A stretch of 64,000 nucleotides of DNA from Protea cynaroides (lineage: Eukaryota; Streptophyta; Magnoliopsida; Proteales; Proteaceae). A program made the position numbers and the translations under genes. Below are positions 23,576 to 34,268 of the stretch, in pieces. The stretch spans positions 47,942,663-48,006,662 of the forward strand of contig CM053270.1 of NCBI GenBank assembly GCA_028583415.1, written 5' to 3'. Positions within the stretch are counted from its first letter, which is position 1. Each line of letters opens with the position of its first letter. The notes beneath the pieces are model-generated. The model was not told the origin of the DNA and searched no databases. It saw only the letters and a list, made by a program, of their open reading frames with translations.

Positions 23576-24469
23576 AGATATCCTTCAACACCCATCAGTT
23601 AGCGGGTCTCTTGAACATCTCAAATGCCGGTGAGTTTGTGTATTGTGCATCCAAGGAACGCGAGTTCATGACTGAAGACCTGTGTCTCGAGGTGAGACAT
23701 CAGATCATGCAGCCTGGGCTTAGAGATCTGAAGGCGATCAACTTGTATCACTTTCCCCATGTGTATTGTCGCATTGTTCATCATAACATCATACCCCAAA
23801 GTGGCCATTTCAAAGAGGTATCTCAGCTCACTTAGTACGTATTTTACTGCATCTGTACTAGATAAGTGGTATGCTTGCCCTACATTCTTATTCATACCAT
23901 GCATCGAGCGGCAAGGCTTGGTCTGAAGGGTAACCTGCCCTGTGACCGTATGATCACCACCATCCTGGACCACCTTGGTGTAAACATGGACGGTGGAAGG
24001 ATGTATGAGGAGACTGTAATGGCTAATTTGGATTGGGAATCCATTACCAAGATGGGTTTGCATGAGGCGGTCATCAATGATGCGGAGTTGGAGGCACTGG
24101 AGGAACCTTCGAGTAGGGCAGCAGCAACAGTAGCAGCAACTGAGGCTGTGGGTGGGGGAGAGGACCGCTTGTTTATAGATGTAGATGATCTCTTCCTCTT
24201 GTACCTCCATCAATCTTTGAGGCTGGACCTTCCCACCCACCTCCATATACTATGATGTCACTCCTCTCGAAGATTTGGGAGGCTCAGTGGGTGACAGACC
24301 AATGTATTGGGGAGATTTGGGAGGCTCAACGAGCGACGGACAGGACCATAGCAGAGCTTGCTCAGAGCCTTCGGGTCAAACAGGAGGACGTATACTGGCT
24401 CTGGACTACCTATGAGGAGGATTATGAAAGAGATCGAGAGACATCACCTACCCCACCAGCTCAGGGATA
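23576..24469 (+). pseudogene. Antisense leader ORF, 'putative plant transposon protein' family (copy 2, 5' truncated)
   Basis: Plus-strand frame with LNISNAGEFVYCASKEREFM, then DLKAINLYHFPHVYCRIVHH, then a segment through RMITTILDHLGVNMDGGRMY and LDWESITKMGLHEAVINDAE, an Ala-rich acidic linker, and a C-terminal tail of repeated IWEAQ-like units ending PPAQG and a TAG at 24467-24469. Stops occur near 23833 and 23863, and there is a frame change near 24245. The N-terminal third is missing because the copy is cut at the LARD junction. It lies on the opposite strand to the element whose PBS is at 24755-24766, as in copy 1. The minus strand here is also open for 208 codons by chance. Confidence 0.75.
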
Positions 24470-24754
24470 GATTTTTTTTTGTTTCTGAATATTTTATTTT
24501 ATTTTATTTTTGGTTTATACTCTCAGGGTAATAGTCCGGATTGTGGACCGTACCTTATTTTATGTTTGGACACATTTATTCTTCTTATATATATATAGCT
24601 GCATCATTTTATTATGTGTATTATGATCTTATTTAAATTCCATTTCAACCAACATACGTGCTTAAGTGGGTTTATATCTAGGCTTTTAAATTTATCCTAG
24701 CTCAGTTCATAAACTCCTGTGAATGCATTCAGGTTTAATTGGCAGAGCCCAACC

Positions 24755-24766
24755 GCTCTGATACCA
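24755..24766 (-). promoter_or_regulatory. Primer binding site left of LTR C
   Basis: Reverse complement reads TGGTATCAGAGC, three bases from the LTR edge at 24770. It shows that LTR C served as 5' LTR for the body on its left (which now holds only the leader with the antisense ORF). Confidence 0.92.
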
Positions 24767-25135
24767 AGTTGTCACACCCTAATTCTGGTCGAACCACAAG
24801 TGTGAATAAACTGCCATAGAACCTATGGCTCAAACCAAGATTGCATAGGACTGTACCAACAATCAAAACATACGTTCTACATAATCAAAGATAATAAATA
24901 AATAGTAAAAATTGTATTATTAGTGAATTGAGAGTCTACAATGGTAATTAATAACAAACTAGTTATCCATTGTCAACCCAAACATAAGTAAATATCTTAT
25001 ATAATCCATAACATAAATACGAAACTAAAACCTAAGCATAAACACAGTAGAAGCATTCACATGACGAATCGTGCTCACTCTCTACCATCTGCACATCCAT
25101 AGCTGCTACATGTCCATATGATGGCGCATTGATAT

Positions 25136-27459
25136 TGTCACACCCCAATTCTGCATCAACCAGAATGGTGTGATGAACCGTCTATGATCCAACGGTTCAA
25201 CTAGGATCTCGAATAGGCTGTGTCCTTTTTGCTTAAACCATACACATCCACAACCACAATCAGAATAAATAAACAATAGCGAAAGTCTTTAATCTTAATG
25301 AACTGAGTATCTAACAGTGATATCATAAATAAAGTATCCAATTATCTCAAATAACTGAAGACATAAAAATAAAATAATTTAATCAATTACATATTCTGAA
25401 TAATCCAACAAATAAATCTAATCAAAGACGCATGAATTGCACTCGCACGACGAATCATGCTACTTCATCATAGCTTCTACATCCATCGCCGCAACATGCC
25501 CGTACATTAGAGAATTCACATAATCTTCTACAATAGGACCTGCATCATCAACTAAAATATTCGACGTCGAAAGGGTGAGCACACATCATGGCTCAGTGAG
25601 CAAACAAAACAATGCAATAAACATATGCATGCATTCAATTCATATCTTTGGTCTGATTCATAAGTTTGCAATGTGCAATAGAAAGGATAGGTGGCCATCG
25701 CACCTCTATACACGAGTGTGTGAAGCCGCCCAATGGATCAAACACCATCGCTGTCCCACATGCACCCAACATGAAATAGAGATAGAGCTAAAGTGCCCGG
25801 ATCAAACACCGCATGACACTTCCCCTGATGCCCTACCCATACCAACAGGTAAGCCCCTATTGGCGAGGGCTTACAAACTGGGCTCACAACTAATCAGTCC
25901 TAATGTCAAATAGTGTATCCAAGGCCTCACCCCAGCATCCCTCAATACGTCCATAGAGATAGAGCTAAGGCCCCCCGGCAGAGTCAAAGACTATACGGTC
26001 TAGGACCACCTCCCCTGATGCCCTACGACGTAATAGTTCTGTTAAGGTAATGGCGATACGACGATGTTAGTGGACAAGACTTGAGTAGAGATAGAGCTAG
26101 AGTCTGGTGACCAGGATGAACCACAGTGTCACGTTCTCCCCCTGATGCCCCACTCGCATCAAGTACACTAACCATACACATATATTCACATGTCTATTCC
26201 TAGCATCATCATCATCATTATGTTATAAATAAACTGAATTAAATATGCATGAACAGTAATAACAAGAATATTGGATGACATGTGAAATGCACAATACACG
26301 CATACAAGCATATAATCATTCATGGCATTGGACTCAATAAATAAAAATAATTTATTATTAGCCAATTAATTTAGGTCTTGTTCCCTCACTTTGAGTAATT
26401 GTAGATCCTCGTTCAAGCTTTGTAAATTTCTTTTAAACCACTTAGAAACCTAACAAATTTATTTATTTTAAATTAGAATTAATATCATGAATTTAGACTA
26501 ACAGAAACTGAGGGGTCGCAGGTGTGGCAGCACCTGTGGTCTCAGTTTCTGCGACCACAGGGTGTGTGGTCGTAGGGTGTGGTCGCATATCCTGCGACCA
26601 CACCCTCCCTGGAAACTTCCTGAGGGCATGTGGTCGGATATATGTGTCTCGTGTGGTCGCACATCATGCACCACACGTGCGACCACACGTGTGATGATCG
26701 ACTTTTTCATCCTCAACTCCATTCCTTCATGTTTGGATCCCTTGGCTTATCATCATGGTCCTTCCTATGATTGTTTTATGGCTCAGAACTATTATTTTAT
26801 ACACAATCTATTGTCCACATAATTTCCTCCCATGGATTTTCTTGGAATTTATCCATGGATTGATGATTTGGGTTTCACCTAAATACTATCTCTTTCATGA
26901 ACTATTCTAGGCTCTCAATTTGACATGGGGAATGCTTTCATACCTTAAGCTTGTTGAAGATTCAGAATTTTCTCTGAATTTTCTTCCTCCTTAGTCTTTC
27001 TTTTCAATTCACTTTTTCTTCCTTCTCTTCTCTTTCTCTCACTTTCAATTTGAGTTCTAAAAGGGTGAAAGAGGCTAAGGGACGTCCTATTTATAGAGGA
27101 AAACCCTCCATAATAAGCCCTACTAAGTTTAGGAAAGAACCCCCTTCAGAATAGGAAGGTTTCCTAATTTTGATTCTGTTTGGAATCCGTGTGGTCGGAG
27201 GTGGGGTCACAGAATTCGTCGACCACACCCTCTGAAACATGCGACCACACGACCTAAATTCCTGTGGTTGCATTATTTTGAGGTGTGATCGATCACACCT
27301 GTTTAGGTATGCGACCACACGCTCATAATTGACTATTTTTGGGTTAAATTTCATACCTGGTCTTGTGGTTTCTTCATGCACTTGGTCCACATGGCCCGAC
27401 CATGATATGAAGACCTGATACAAGGTGGTAAGATCGATTAGTTTGATACGGGTCTTACA
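25136..27459 (-). repeat. Solo chromovirus LTR D (2324 bp) nested in LTR C
   Basis: Perfect 5 bp duplication GATAT at 25131-25135 and 27460-27464. LTR F shows the uninterrupted site as TTGATATAATC near 35725. The ends are TGTCACACCCC and GGGTCTTACA. It is closest to LTR A in overall sequence, but its motif blocks (26508-26695 and 27185-27320) carry GTGGTCG/CGACCACAC where LTR A carries GTAGGGTCG/CGACCCTAC. Confidence 0.93.
27088..27095 (-). promoter_or_regulatory. TATA box of LTR D
   Basis: Minus strand CTCTATAAATAGG, the same position and sequence as in LTR A. It lies between the two CGACCACAC-rich blocks. Confidence 0.65.
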
Positions 27460-29249
27460 GATATAATCTTTGACAGTAGCACCTACATCATGAGCTAAAA
27501 AAATATGTTATCATGGGGTGAGCTCACAACTTAGCTCAGTGAGAAAACAAAACAATACAGCAAGCATATGCATGATGTCACATTCAATTATTTGGTCTGA
27601 TTTAAGTTTGTAATGTGCTATGAAAAGGATAGGTTACTACCACACCTCTATACACAAGAGTGTGAGCACACCCACCAGCCAAGCACATATCAAAACCTAT
27701 GTTGTCCCACAACACCCACTATAGAGTAGAGATAGAGCTAGAGCTCAATGGATCACACATAGCTAGCACTCCCCCTGATACTCTACCCCATACCAGTATG
27801 TTTTCCCCTATTGATGAGGGCTTGCAAACTGGGTTCGTCATTAACCAATCCTAGATATTATCAAATTGTATCCAAGGCCTTGCCCTAGCATCCTTCAATA
27901 TGGCACAGAGATAGAGATAGAGTTCGCTAGCAGAGCTACAACCTTACACTGCGATCACTCCCCCTAATACCATATAACGTACTAAGTCCGCTAAGGTAAC
28001 AGTATTACGACGATGTCAGTGTGATGAATGGTTTGATGGTACAATCTCTCTCCATTCAACACACCAACCACACACAAATACATGCCTATCCTATTCATCA
28101 TCAACATAGAAGAAATAATAATAAATATGCATGAACAGTAATAACAGTTATTGGATGACATGTTATATGCACAAACACCAATCACAGCAACAGGTAATAA
28201 AATAAAAGTAAAGCAGAATAGTTTGTTATTAACCAATTAGTTTAGGTCTTGTCCCTCACCTGTTACGTGATGTTTGTTCCTTTCCCAAGCTTTAGAGACT
28301 ATTTTGAATTAGTTGAAAACTTAAACAATTAATAAAACTTAATTAGGGTTCCATTTTAACAAGATTCCATTACTCAGACTGACTGTCCAGTCTGGTAAAT
28401 AGCCCTTCCAGACATTATCCAGTCACGTGTCCAGTCGTGCATTGCTCAACCGGTCATCAATCCGGACAAAGCCTAAGACACTTCCCGAGGGTGTCCGATT
28501 GCTTGGCTGGTCTCACCATACGTGCGACTGGTCAACAGGACTAGACAACCTTTAGGCTATCATTCAGTCTGTTCTTTGCCAGAGTCAATCCTTTAGTTCT
28601 CAATGGGATTCATCCTAAACCATTTTATGGTCAATAGTCCTTAGGGATTAGTCCTTTTAAGTAACCCTAACTACTACAGTTTATTATAGACCTATACAAT
28701 CATGGCATTGGGTTGGATCTACCAACATTGTGATTGTAGATCTCAACCCTAACATATCTTAACATTCTATAGAGACGGGGAACTTAGATTTACCGTTGAT
28801 TCTTCACTATCGAGGTTGGAAACCAATGACAACTCTTCTCTATAGAGATTTCTTCCTCTCTAAAGCTTTCGCCTTCTCCAAGCCTCCTTCTCCACTCTTC
28901 CTCTCAATTCTAGGGTTTGGGAATTGTCAAAAGAGTGGGTGGTGGAGAAATGTCACTTTTTTAGAGGGCAAACTTCCGTTGGGAGTGGGATTCCAATTAG
29001 GAAGGAGTCCTACTCAAACTTAGAAACTTTCCTAAACTTGGAGTCGGTTTATGGGCTTGACCGGTCGATTATTCAGTCACCTAATCCGTAGATCGGACAA
29101 ATTCTTTTATCTGACTGGACAACCTACGAGGGATCAGTTTTCATACTTGGCCTATGGTTCCTTCACCCAGTTGGTTTACTCGAGCGGATTATGATGGGAA
29201 GACCTATCACAACAGGATCAGAGCGGATTAGTGGGGTGTGGGTCTTACA

Positions 29250-29264
29250 ACTCCCCCTAAAAAG
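29250..29264 (-). promoter_or_regulatory. Polypurine tract of the C-F element
   Basis: Minus strand CTTTTTAGGGGGAGT directly abuts the LTR end TGTAAGACCC. The TAG within it is also the stop codon of the pol frame, so coding sequence runs up to the LTR. It marks LTR C as the 3' LTR of the body at 29250-35356. Confidence 0.8.
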
Positions 29265-29661
29265 AAATTTCATCCTTGAAATTTGCACATACCTTTCGAG
29301 TCGAATAAGTGAGGGTATTTTTTTTGCATTGCATTTTCCTCTTTCCATCCTCTTCTACATCTTGGCTTTTCCAGGTTACTTTAACATAGTAGATATCCCG
29401 ATTTCGAAGATGTTGTACCTTTCGACTGGTGATTTTAGCTGGCACCACTTTAAAAGTTAAGTCATCTATCAAATCCAGTGGATTCACAGTCAATATGTGT
29501 GATGGATCTCTGATGTACTTCTTCAGTAGGGAAACATGAAATACATCATGTACACCAAACAAAGATGGTGGTAGTGCAAGCTGATACGTCACTTTTCCAA
29601 GTCTTTCTAAGATCTCAAACGGTCTAATATATCTAGGACATAACTTTTCCTTCCCTACCAA
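29257..29661 (-). pseudogene. Ty3 integrase C terminus with chromodomain-like tail
   Basis: Contains LCPRYIRPFEILERLGKVTY, then LALPPSLFGVHDVFHVSLLK and YIRDPSHIL, the conserved GPY/F-type module of plant chromovirus integrases. After it comes a region matching the start of a chromodomain (about 60 residues, YYVKVTWKSQDVEE) before the frame is lost. In chromoviruses this tail steers integration to heterochromatin. The expected ATWE segment is missing, apparently through a frame shift. It belongs to the element between LTRs C and F. Confidence 0.85.
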
Positions 29662-30446
29662 ACCATTTTAGACCTCGCATAGGTGATATCTTTAGAAATA
29701 CTTACTTACCTATGGCGAACTCAAGGTCCTGGTGCCTATTGTCTACATAGTGCTTCTAACGATCTTGAGCTGTCTTGACCCTTTCTTTGATTTGATCTAC
29801 CACTTGACAAGTCTCTCCAACAAACTCTGACCCCATTATTCTTTGTTTACCCACTTTATTATAAAACAAAGGGGTTTAATATTTCTTACCGTATAATGCT
29901 TCATATGGTGACATCTGTATGGTAGCTTAGTAGCTGTTGTTGTAAGAAAACTCGATCAGTGGTAACCTCTCGTCCCAAGCTCCTTTGAAATCAACAGCAC
30001 AAGCTCGGAGCATATCTTTTAAACTTTGAATGGTCCGTTCAAATTGACCATCGGTCTGAGGGTGAAACGTTGTGCTAAACTTCAACTTTGTCCCCATAAC
30101 TGTCTATAATCCCCGCCAAAACTTAAAAGTGAAGCGAGGATCTCGATTAGACACAATGGAGTCTGACAATGTTGTTTACATATAGCTTGGCTGGTGGCTC
30201 CAAGGTATATTAAGGTCATATAGTAATGAAGCGAGCCGTCTTTGTAAGACGATCAACAATCACCCAAACTATATCGATGGACCTGGGAGTCAAAGGCAAC
30301 CCAGTGACAAAGTCCATAGTGATGCAATCCCACTTCCATGCTGGTTCAGGCAATGGTTGTGGTAAACCTACTGGTCTTTGTCTTTCGACCTTCACTTGCT
30401 TGCAATTCAGATACTGAAACATATGTCTAGCCACGTCTGCTTTCAT
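29662..30446 (-). pseudogene. Ty3 integrase catalytic core (C-F element)
   Basis: The first catalytic Asp is present in WKWDCITMDFVTGLP. The second motif, normally SDRDPRF, reads SNRDPRF (near 30135), so the usual acid is Asn. The Glu motif is present as ERTIQSL (near 30035). Stops follow at several points. The integrase inserts cDNA into the host genome; this copy would be inactive. It continues from the zinc-binding part at 30456-30842 and leads into the C terminus at 29257-29661. Confidence 0.82.
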
Positions 30447-30455
30447 CCCTCTCCA

Positions 30456-30842
30456 CTAGTATAATCTCTTCAGATCATGGTGCATTTTAGTACTTCCAGG
30501 GTGCACTAAATAAGGAGTAAAATGGGCTTTCAACATGATTATGTATCGAAGGTTTGATTCTTCACTTTCAGGTATGCACAATCTGCCCCGGTACCTGAGT
30601 ACCTTATCCATATCTAATGTAAAGTCGGGGTTGGACTTACCCTTCTCCAAATCCTCTTGTATTGTTCTCAGATATGGGTCTTGTAGAATTACTGCTTTCA
30701 CTTCGTCCATTAGATCTGGTAGAATCTTCAATGCGACGAACATAAGTGAAAACCAATGAATCAAACCTTGCTCTATTAGATCATCAGAGTCTCTATTATC
30801 TGCTGCTCCTTGATCTGATCGGATGCTGTCACTGCATAGCAC
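30456..30842 (-). pseudogene. Integrase N-terminal zinc-binding region (C-F element)
   Basis: Contains LRYRGRLCIPESEESNLRYI, then HPGSTKMHHDLKRLY, the H2C2 zinc-binding region seen in plant Ty3 integrases. The distal C-x2-C pair, in the following segment near 30410, reads YLNC, so one zinc Cys is lost. A stop separates this frame from the catalytic core. The region joins RNase H to integrase. Confidence 0.8.
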
Positions 30843-31072
30843 AAGGTGGTGTTTGTACTAGTTCCTCCTTCCGGTTTCAGTATTCTTTTTCTGCTCAATG
30901 CATCAGCTACTACGTTAGCCTTGCCTGGGTGATACTAAATATTGCATTCATAATCGTTTAGGAGTTCCAACCATCTCCTCTGCTTCATGTTCAACTCCTT
31001 CTAAGTAAAGAGATAGGTAAGGCTCTTGTGACTCGACTTGATATGGAATTTCTCACTGTATAAGTAATGTCT
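30843..31072 (-). pseudogene. RNase H to integrase connection (C-F element)
   Basis: Degenerate minus-strand sequence between recognisable RNase H and integrase parts. Fragments of the expected RNase H C-terminal segment can be read in changing frames (KNYPTHNLKLA lies just upstream, at 31100-31140). There are no other features. Confidence 0.55.
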
Positions 31073-31479
31073 CTAAGTCTTGATTGTATAAATCACCACT
31101 GCTAGTTTCAAGTTGTGCGTAGGGTAATTCTTCTCATGCTCCTTCAATTGCATCAAAACACTTCCCAAACCCGATCCGAAGGCATCTGTATATAGGGTAA
31201 GGGTTTTCGTGGTGCTAGAATGGTCAAGATGGGAGTCGATATTAACTTTAACTTCAATGTCTGAAAACATTCCTCACACTTGTTGGTCCAAACGAACTTT
31301 TTCTCCTTCTTGGTCAGCTTGGTAAGAGGCACTATGATTCTGTAGTAGTCCTCTATGAACCGTCTGATCTCTGCAATGTTTTTAGGCGCTTCCCACCCTA
31401 CAATTGCTTTTATATTACTGGGGTCAACTTTTATCCCTTCTGATGACACCACATAACCCAAGAAAGTCACCTTGTTCAA
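31073..31479 (-). pseudogene. RT thumb/connection and RNase H (C-F element)
   Basis: NKVTFLGYVVSSEGIKVDPS and GWEAPKNIAEIRRFIEDYYR are the conserved post-palm region of Ty3 RT, followed by FVWTNKCEECFQTLK. In a second, overlapping frame TLYTDAFGSGLGSVLMQ carries the first RNase H aspartate. The frame switch near 31200 breaks the protein. RNase H removes RNA from the RNA/DNA hybrid during reverse transcription. Confidence 0.85.
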
Positions 31480-31567
31480 TCAGAACTCACACTTCTTGAA
31501 TTTGGCATAAAGCTTCTCCGTTATCAACTGTTGTAAGGTTGTTTTAAGATCCATTGCATGAGTAACT

Positions 31568-32035
31568 TCATCTTTTGGAATAGACAAAAATATCTTCTAT
31601 GAAAACTATGACCAATGTGTCCAACATGTCATGAAACACTTGGTTCATGAGCTCCGTAAAAGATGCAGGGGCGTTGGTCAAACCAAACGACATAACCAGG
31701 AACTTGTAGTGGTCGTACCTCTTTTTGAAAGCTATTTTCAGAATGTCGCTTCCTTTAATCTTCAGTTGGTGGTATCCTAACCGCAAATCGATCTTAGAGA
31801 ACACCTTCGCACCTAGCAACTGATTGAACACGTCATCAATTCGAGGTAACAGATATCGATTCTTAATTGTGAGCTTGTTCAACTCTCGGTAGTTTATACA
31901 CAGTCGAACACTACTATCCTTCTTCTTCATGAACAACACTGGTGCTCCCCATGGTAAAATACTTGATCGAAAAAAAACCTTGTCTAATAACTCCTGTAGC
32001 TGGGTCTTCAGTTCCTTCAATTCGGTAGGATCCAT
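31568..32035 (-). pseudogene. Ty3 reverse transcriptase palm (C-F element)
   Basis: Contains LLDKVFFRSSILPWGAPVLF, then SVRLCINYRELNKLTIKNRY, SKIDLRLGYHQLKI, and MSFGLTNAPASFTELMNQVF. The catalytic box, normally FIDD in plant Ty3 RTs, reads FIEDIFVYSK, so one catalytic Asp is Glu. The frame is 155 codons long and ends at stops on both sides. It is collinear with the protease linker at 32036-32305. Confidence 0.9.
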
Positions 32036-32570
32036 TCAGTAGGGTGCCTTAAACACTGGTGCCGAACTTGGCAGAAGGTCGATCGCGAACTCAGTGGCAC
32101 AATCAAATGGCAACCCTAGCAAATCCTCTGGAAATACATCCAAAAATTCTCGTACTACTTCGATGTCTTTCATCCACGGCACTTCCTTGGTAACGTCAAC
32201 TACGGATATGAGATAACCTACTACACCTCTTTGCCTTGAGTGCAGAAAGTATGAGTTTCCTCTTCCTAGGCAATTTGTTTCTAGTAAAACCAAATTCTGT
32301 GCCATCCTTGCCCTTGAATGGAAACTTTTTCTCGATAAACAATAGCTTTGCTGAGTGTTGAGATAACTAGTCCATTCCCAGTATAACGTCTAAGTCGACC
32401 ATTTCGAGTTGGACTAGGTTTGCATCCAATTCTCGTCCGTCAATGCGAACTGGACACGGTCTATAACATTCATCCAACACTACCTCTAGCCCCAAAGGAG
32501 ATTGTACTAATAGCTTTTGGTCTAAAGGTCTAACAGGTAAGTTCAATTGCTTTTCAAATGAAACAGATAC
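32036..32570 (-). pseudogene. Ty3 protease C half and linker (C-F element), cut by LTR E
   Basis: FEKQLNLPVRPLDQKLLVQS through LVQLEMVDLDVILGMD is the second half of the retropepsin-like domain. Then DIEVVREFLDVFPEDLLGLP precedes RT. Stops lie near 32367 and 32305. The catalytic half has been separated by insertion of LTR E and continues at 33975. The sequence is close to element A over this region. Confidence 0.85.
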
Positions 32571-33969
32571 TGTCACACCCTAATTCTGATCCAACCAGAA
32601 TGGTGTGAGTGACATTGAACCAACGGTTCACACCAGGATCTCGAATAGGCCGTGTCCACTCATACAAACCATTGCACATAACCACAATCAGAATATAAAT
32701 AATACAGCGGAAGACTTTAAATAAATGAACCGAGAATCTACTGATAAATTTAAATAAAATATCTAATTATTCAAATTCAAACATAAAATATAATATTCTT
32801 ACATCCACTTAATCCAACCGAAAATAATTAAAATAAATGAAAATCCAATCAAAGGTACACGCAGAAAGGGCACTCGCATGAAGCGTCATGCTCGTCCTCT
32901 CCTGCCTGTACATCCAACGCAGCAGCACCACCATACGCCAGAGCGTTCACATAATCGTCCACCGAGTAACTTGCATCAACATCTAAAACAATGTACGTAC
33001 AAAGGGTGAGCTCATAACTTAGCTCAGTAACACAATCAGACAGTTTCACAATATTATGCATGAGTAACAATCATTTTTATGTTGTGGTCTGGTTTAAGTT
33101 TGCAATGTGCTATAGAAAGGTTTGGTGGCCCCCGCACCTCTATACACGAGTGTGTGGCACCTCATGGATCACACCCCCATTGGCCCACATGCACCCATCA
33201 TGGAATAGANNNNNNNNNNNNNNNNNNNNNNNNNNNNNNNNNNNNNNNNNNNNNNNNNNNNNNNNNNNNNNNNNNNNNNNNNNNNNNNNNNNNNNNNNNN
33301 NNNNNNNNNNNNNNNNNNNNNNNNNNNNNNNNNNNNNNNNNNNNNNNNNNNNNNNNNNNNNNNNNNNNNNNNNNNNNNNNNNNNNNNNNNNNNNNNNNNN
33401 NNNNNNNNNNNNNNNNNNNNNNNNNNNNNNNNNNNNNNNNNNNNNNNNNNNNNNNNNNNNNNNNNNNNNNNNNNNNNNNNNNNNNNNNNNNNNNNNNNNN
33501 NNNNNNNNNNNNNNNNNNNNNNNNNNNNNNNNNNNNNNNNNNNNNNNNNNNNNNNNNNNNNNNNNNNNNNNNNNNNNNNNNNNNNNNNNNNNNNNNNNNN
33601 NNNNNNNNNNNNNNNNNNNNNNNNNNNNNNNNNNNNNNNNNNNNNNNNNNNNNNNNNNNNNNNNNNNNNNNNNNNNNNNNNNNNNNNNNNNNNNNNNNNN
33701 NNNNNNNNNGGAAAGTCTTAGGATTCGAAATCAGGAAAGTGGGACCCTCAGTAGTCAATTTTCGGATCTCCGCACTCAGCTGCGCAGAGCTGACCGGTCG
33801 ACCGGTACCATCGACCGGTCAACATAAAATCATGTTGATTTGATCGTCTTTGGTCTGATTTCGTACCTGCTTGTCATCCGCTCGTCTCGTCTGGCCCGGT
33901 GATGATCGAAAGACCTGCTACGACACAAAACCAAGGTTTAGAAAGGGTTTACGGAGTGCGGGTCTTACA
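32571..33969 (-). repeat. Solo chromovirus LTR E containing an assembly gap
   Basis: Perfect 5 bp duplication GATAC at 32566-32570 and 33970-33974. The ends are TGTCACACCCT and GGGTCTTACA. Positions 33210-33709 are exactly 500 N, a placeholder gap. Only 899 real bases are present against 2.2-2.3 kb in relatives, so about 1.3 kb is probably hidden. Near 33790-33825 it carries repeated GACCGGTCGACCGGT-type motifs. The left part matches LTR J (61778). Confidence 0.9.
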
Positions 33970-33974
33970 GATAC

Positions 33975-34268
33975 AAAGGAATGGGTAACCCCAAAGTCAA
34001 AGAGAACTCTGGCGAGTATACCAACTATTGTTACATTACCTATAGTTTTTACCTAGGTTTAGTCGACATGCTCACACAACATACTGTAAAATAAAGGTTA
34101 GATCATACCTATGACTACATCAGGTGATGCGGTGGCATCTTCAGAAGTCACGACATACACCTTTCCCTGCTGCAACTGCTTCTTGGGCTGAGGGCATGTC
34201 CTTGCATAGTGTCCCATTTGGTCATAGTTGAAGCACTTGATATTCCTAGCCTGGCTACCTTGTTGTGG
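33975..34268 (-). pseudogene. Gag zinc knuckle and protease N half (C-F element)
   Basis: The minus strand reads a nucleocapsid motif KCFNYDQMGHYARTCPQPKK, in which the second zinc Cys is Tyr, followed by LQQGKVYVVTSEDATASPDV, as in element A. The protease start lies toward 33975. Almost all of gag upstream of the knuckle is missing: the sequence jumps directly into the antisense leader ORF near 34268. This gives an artificial 135-codon frame that joins reversed leader sequence to the knuckle. Confidence 0.8.

Larger units (their letters stand above)
24770..29249 (-). repeat. Chromovirus LTR C, interrupted by LTR D
   Basis: Left part is 24770-25135 and right part 27460-29249, giving about 2.15 kb when the insert is ignored. 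It starts TGTCACACCCT and ends GGGTCTTACA. It pairs with LTR F (35357-37516): both carry the CAGTC/GACTGG/CCGGAC motif blocks (28375-28565 and 29045-29135 here). On its left is a PBS, on its right a polypurine tract and pol, so it lies between two bodies in head-to-tail order. Confidence 0.88.

Noticed and set aside
23620..24246. 208-codon minus-strand ORF
   Set aside because: It is antisense to the leader ORF copy 2. The plus-strand reading is the one conserved with copies 1 and 3.
26498..26822. Opposed ORFs on both strands near 26.5 kb
   Set aside because: They translate the CGACCACAC-rich motif block of LTR D; no protein features.
33060..33843. Very long open frames across 33060-33843
   Set aside because: They run through the 500 N gap and are artefacts.
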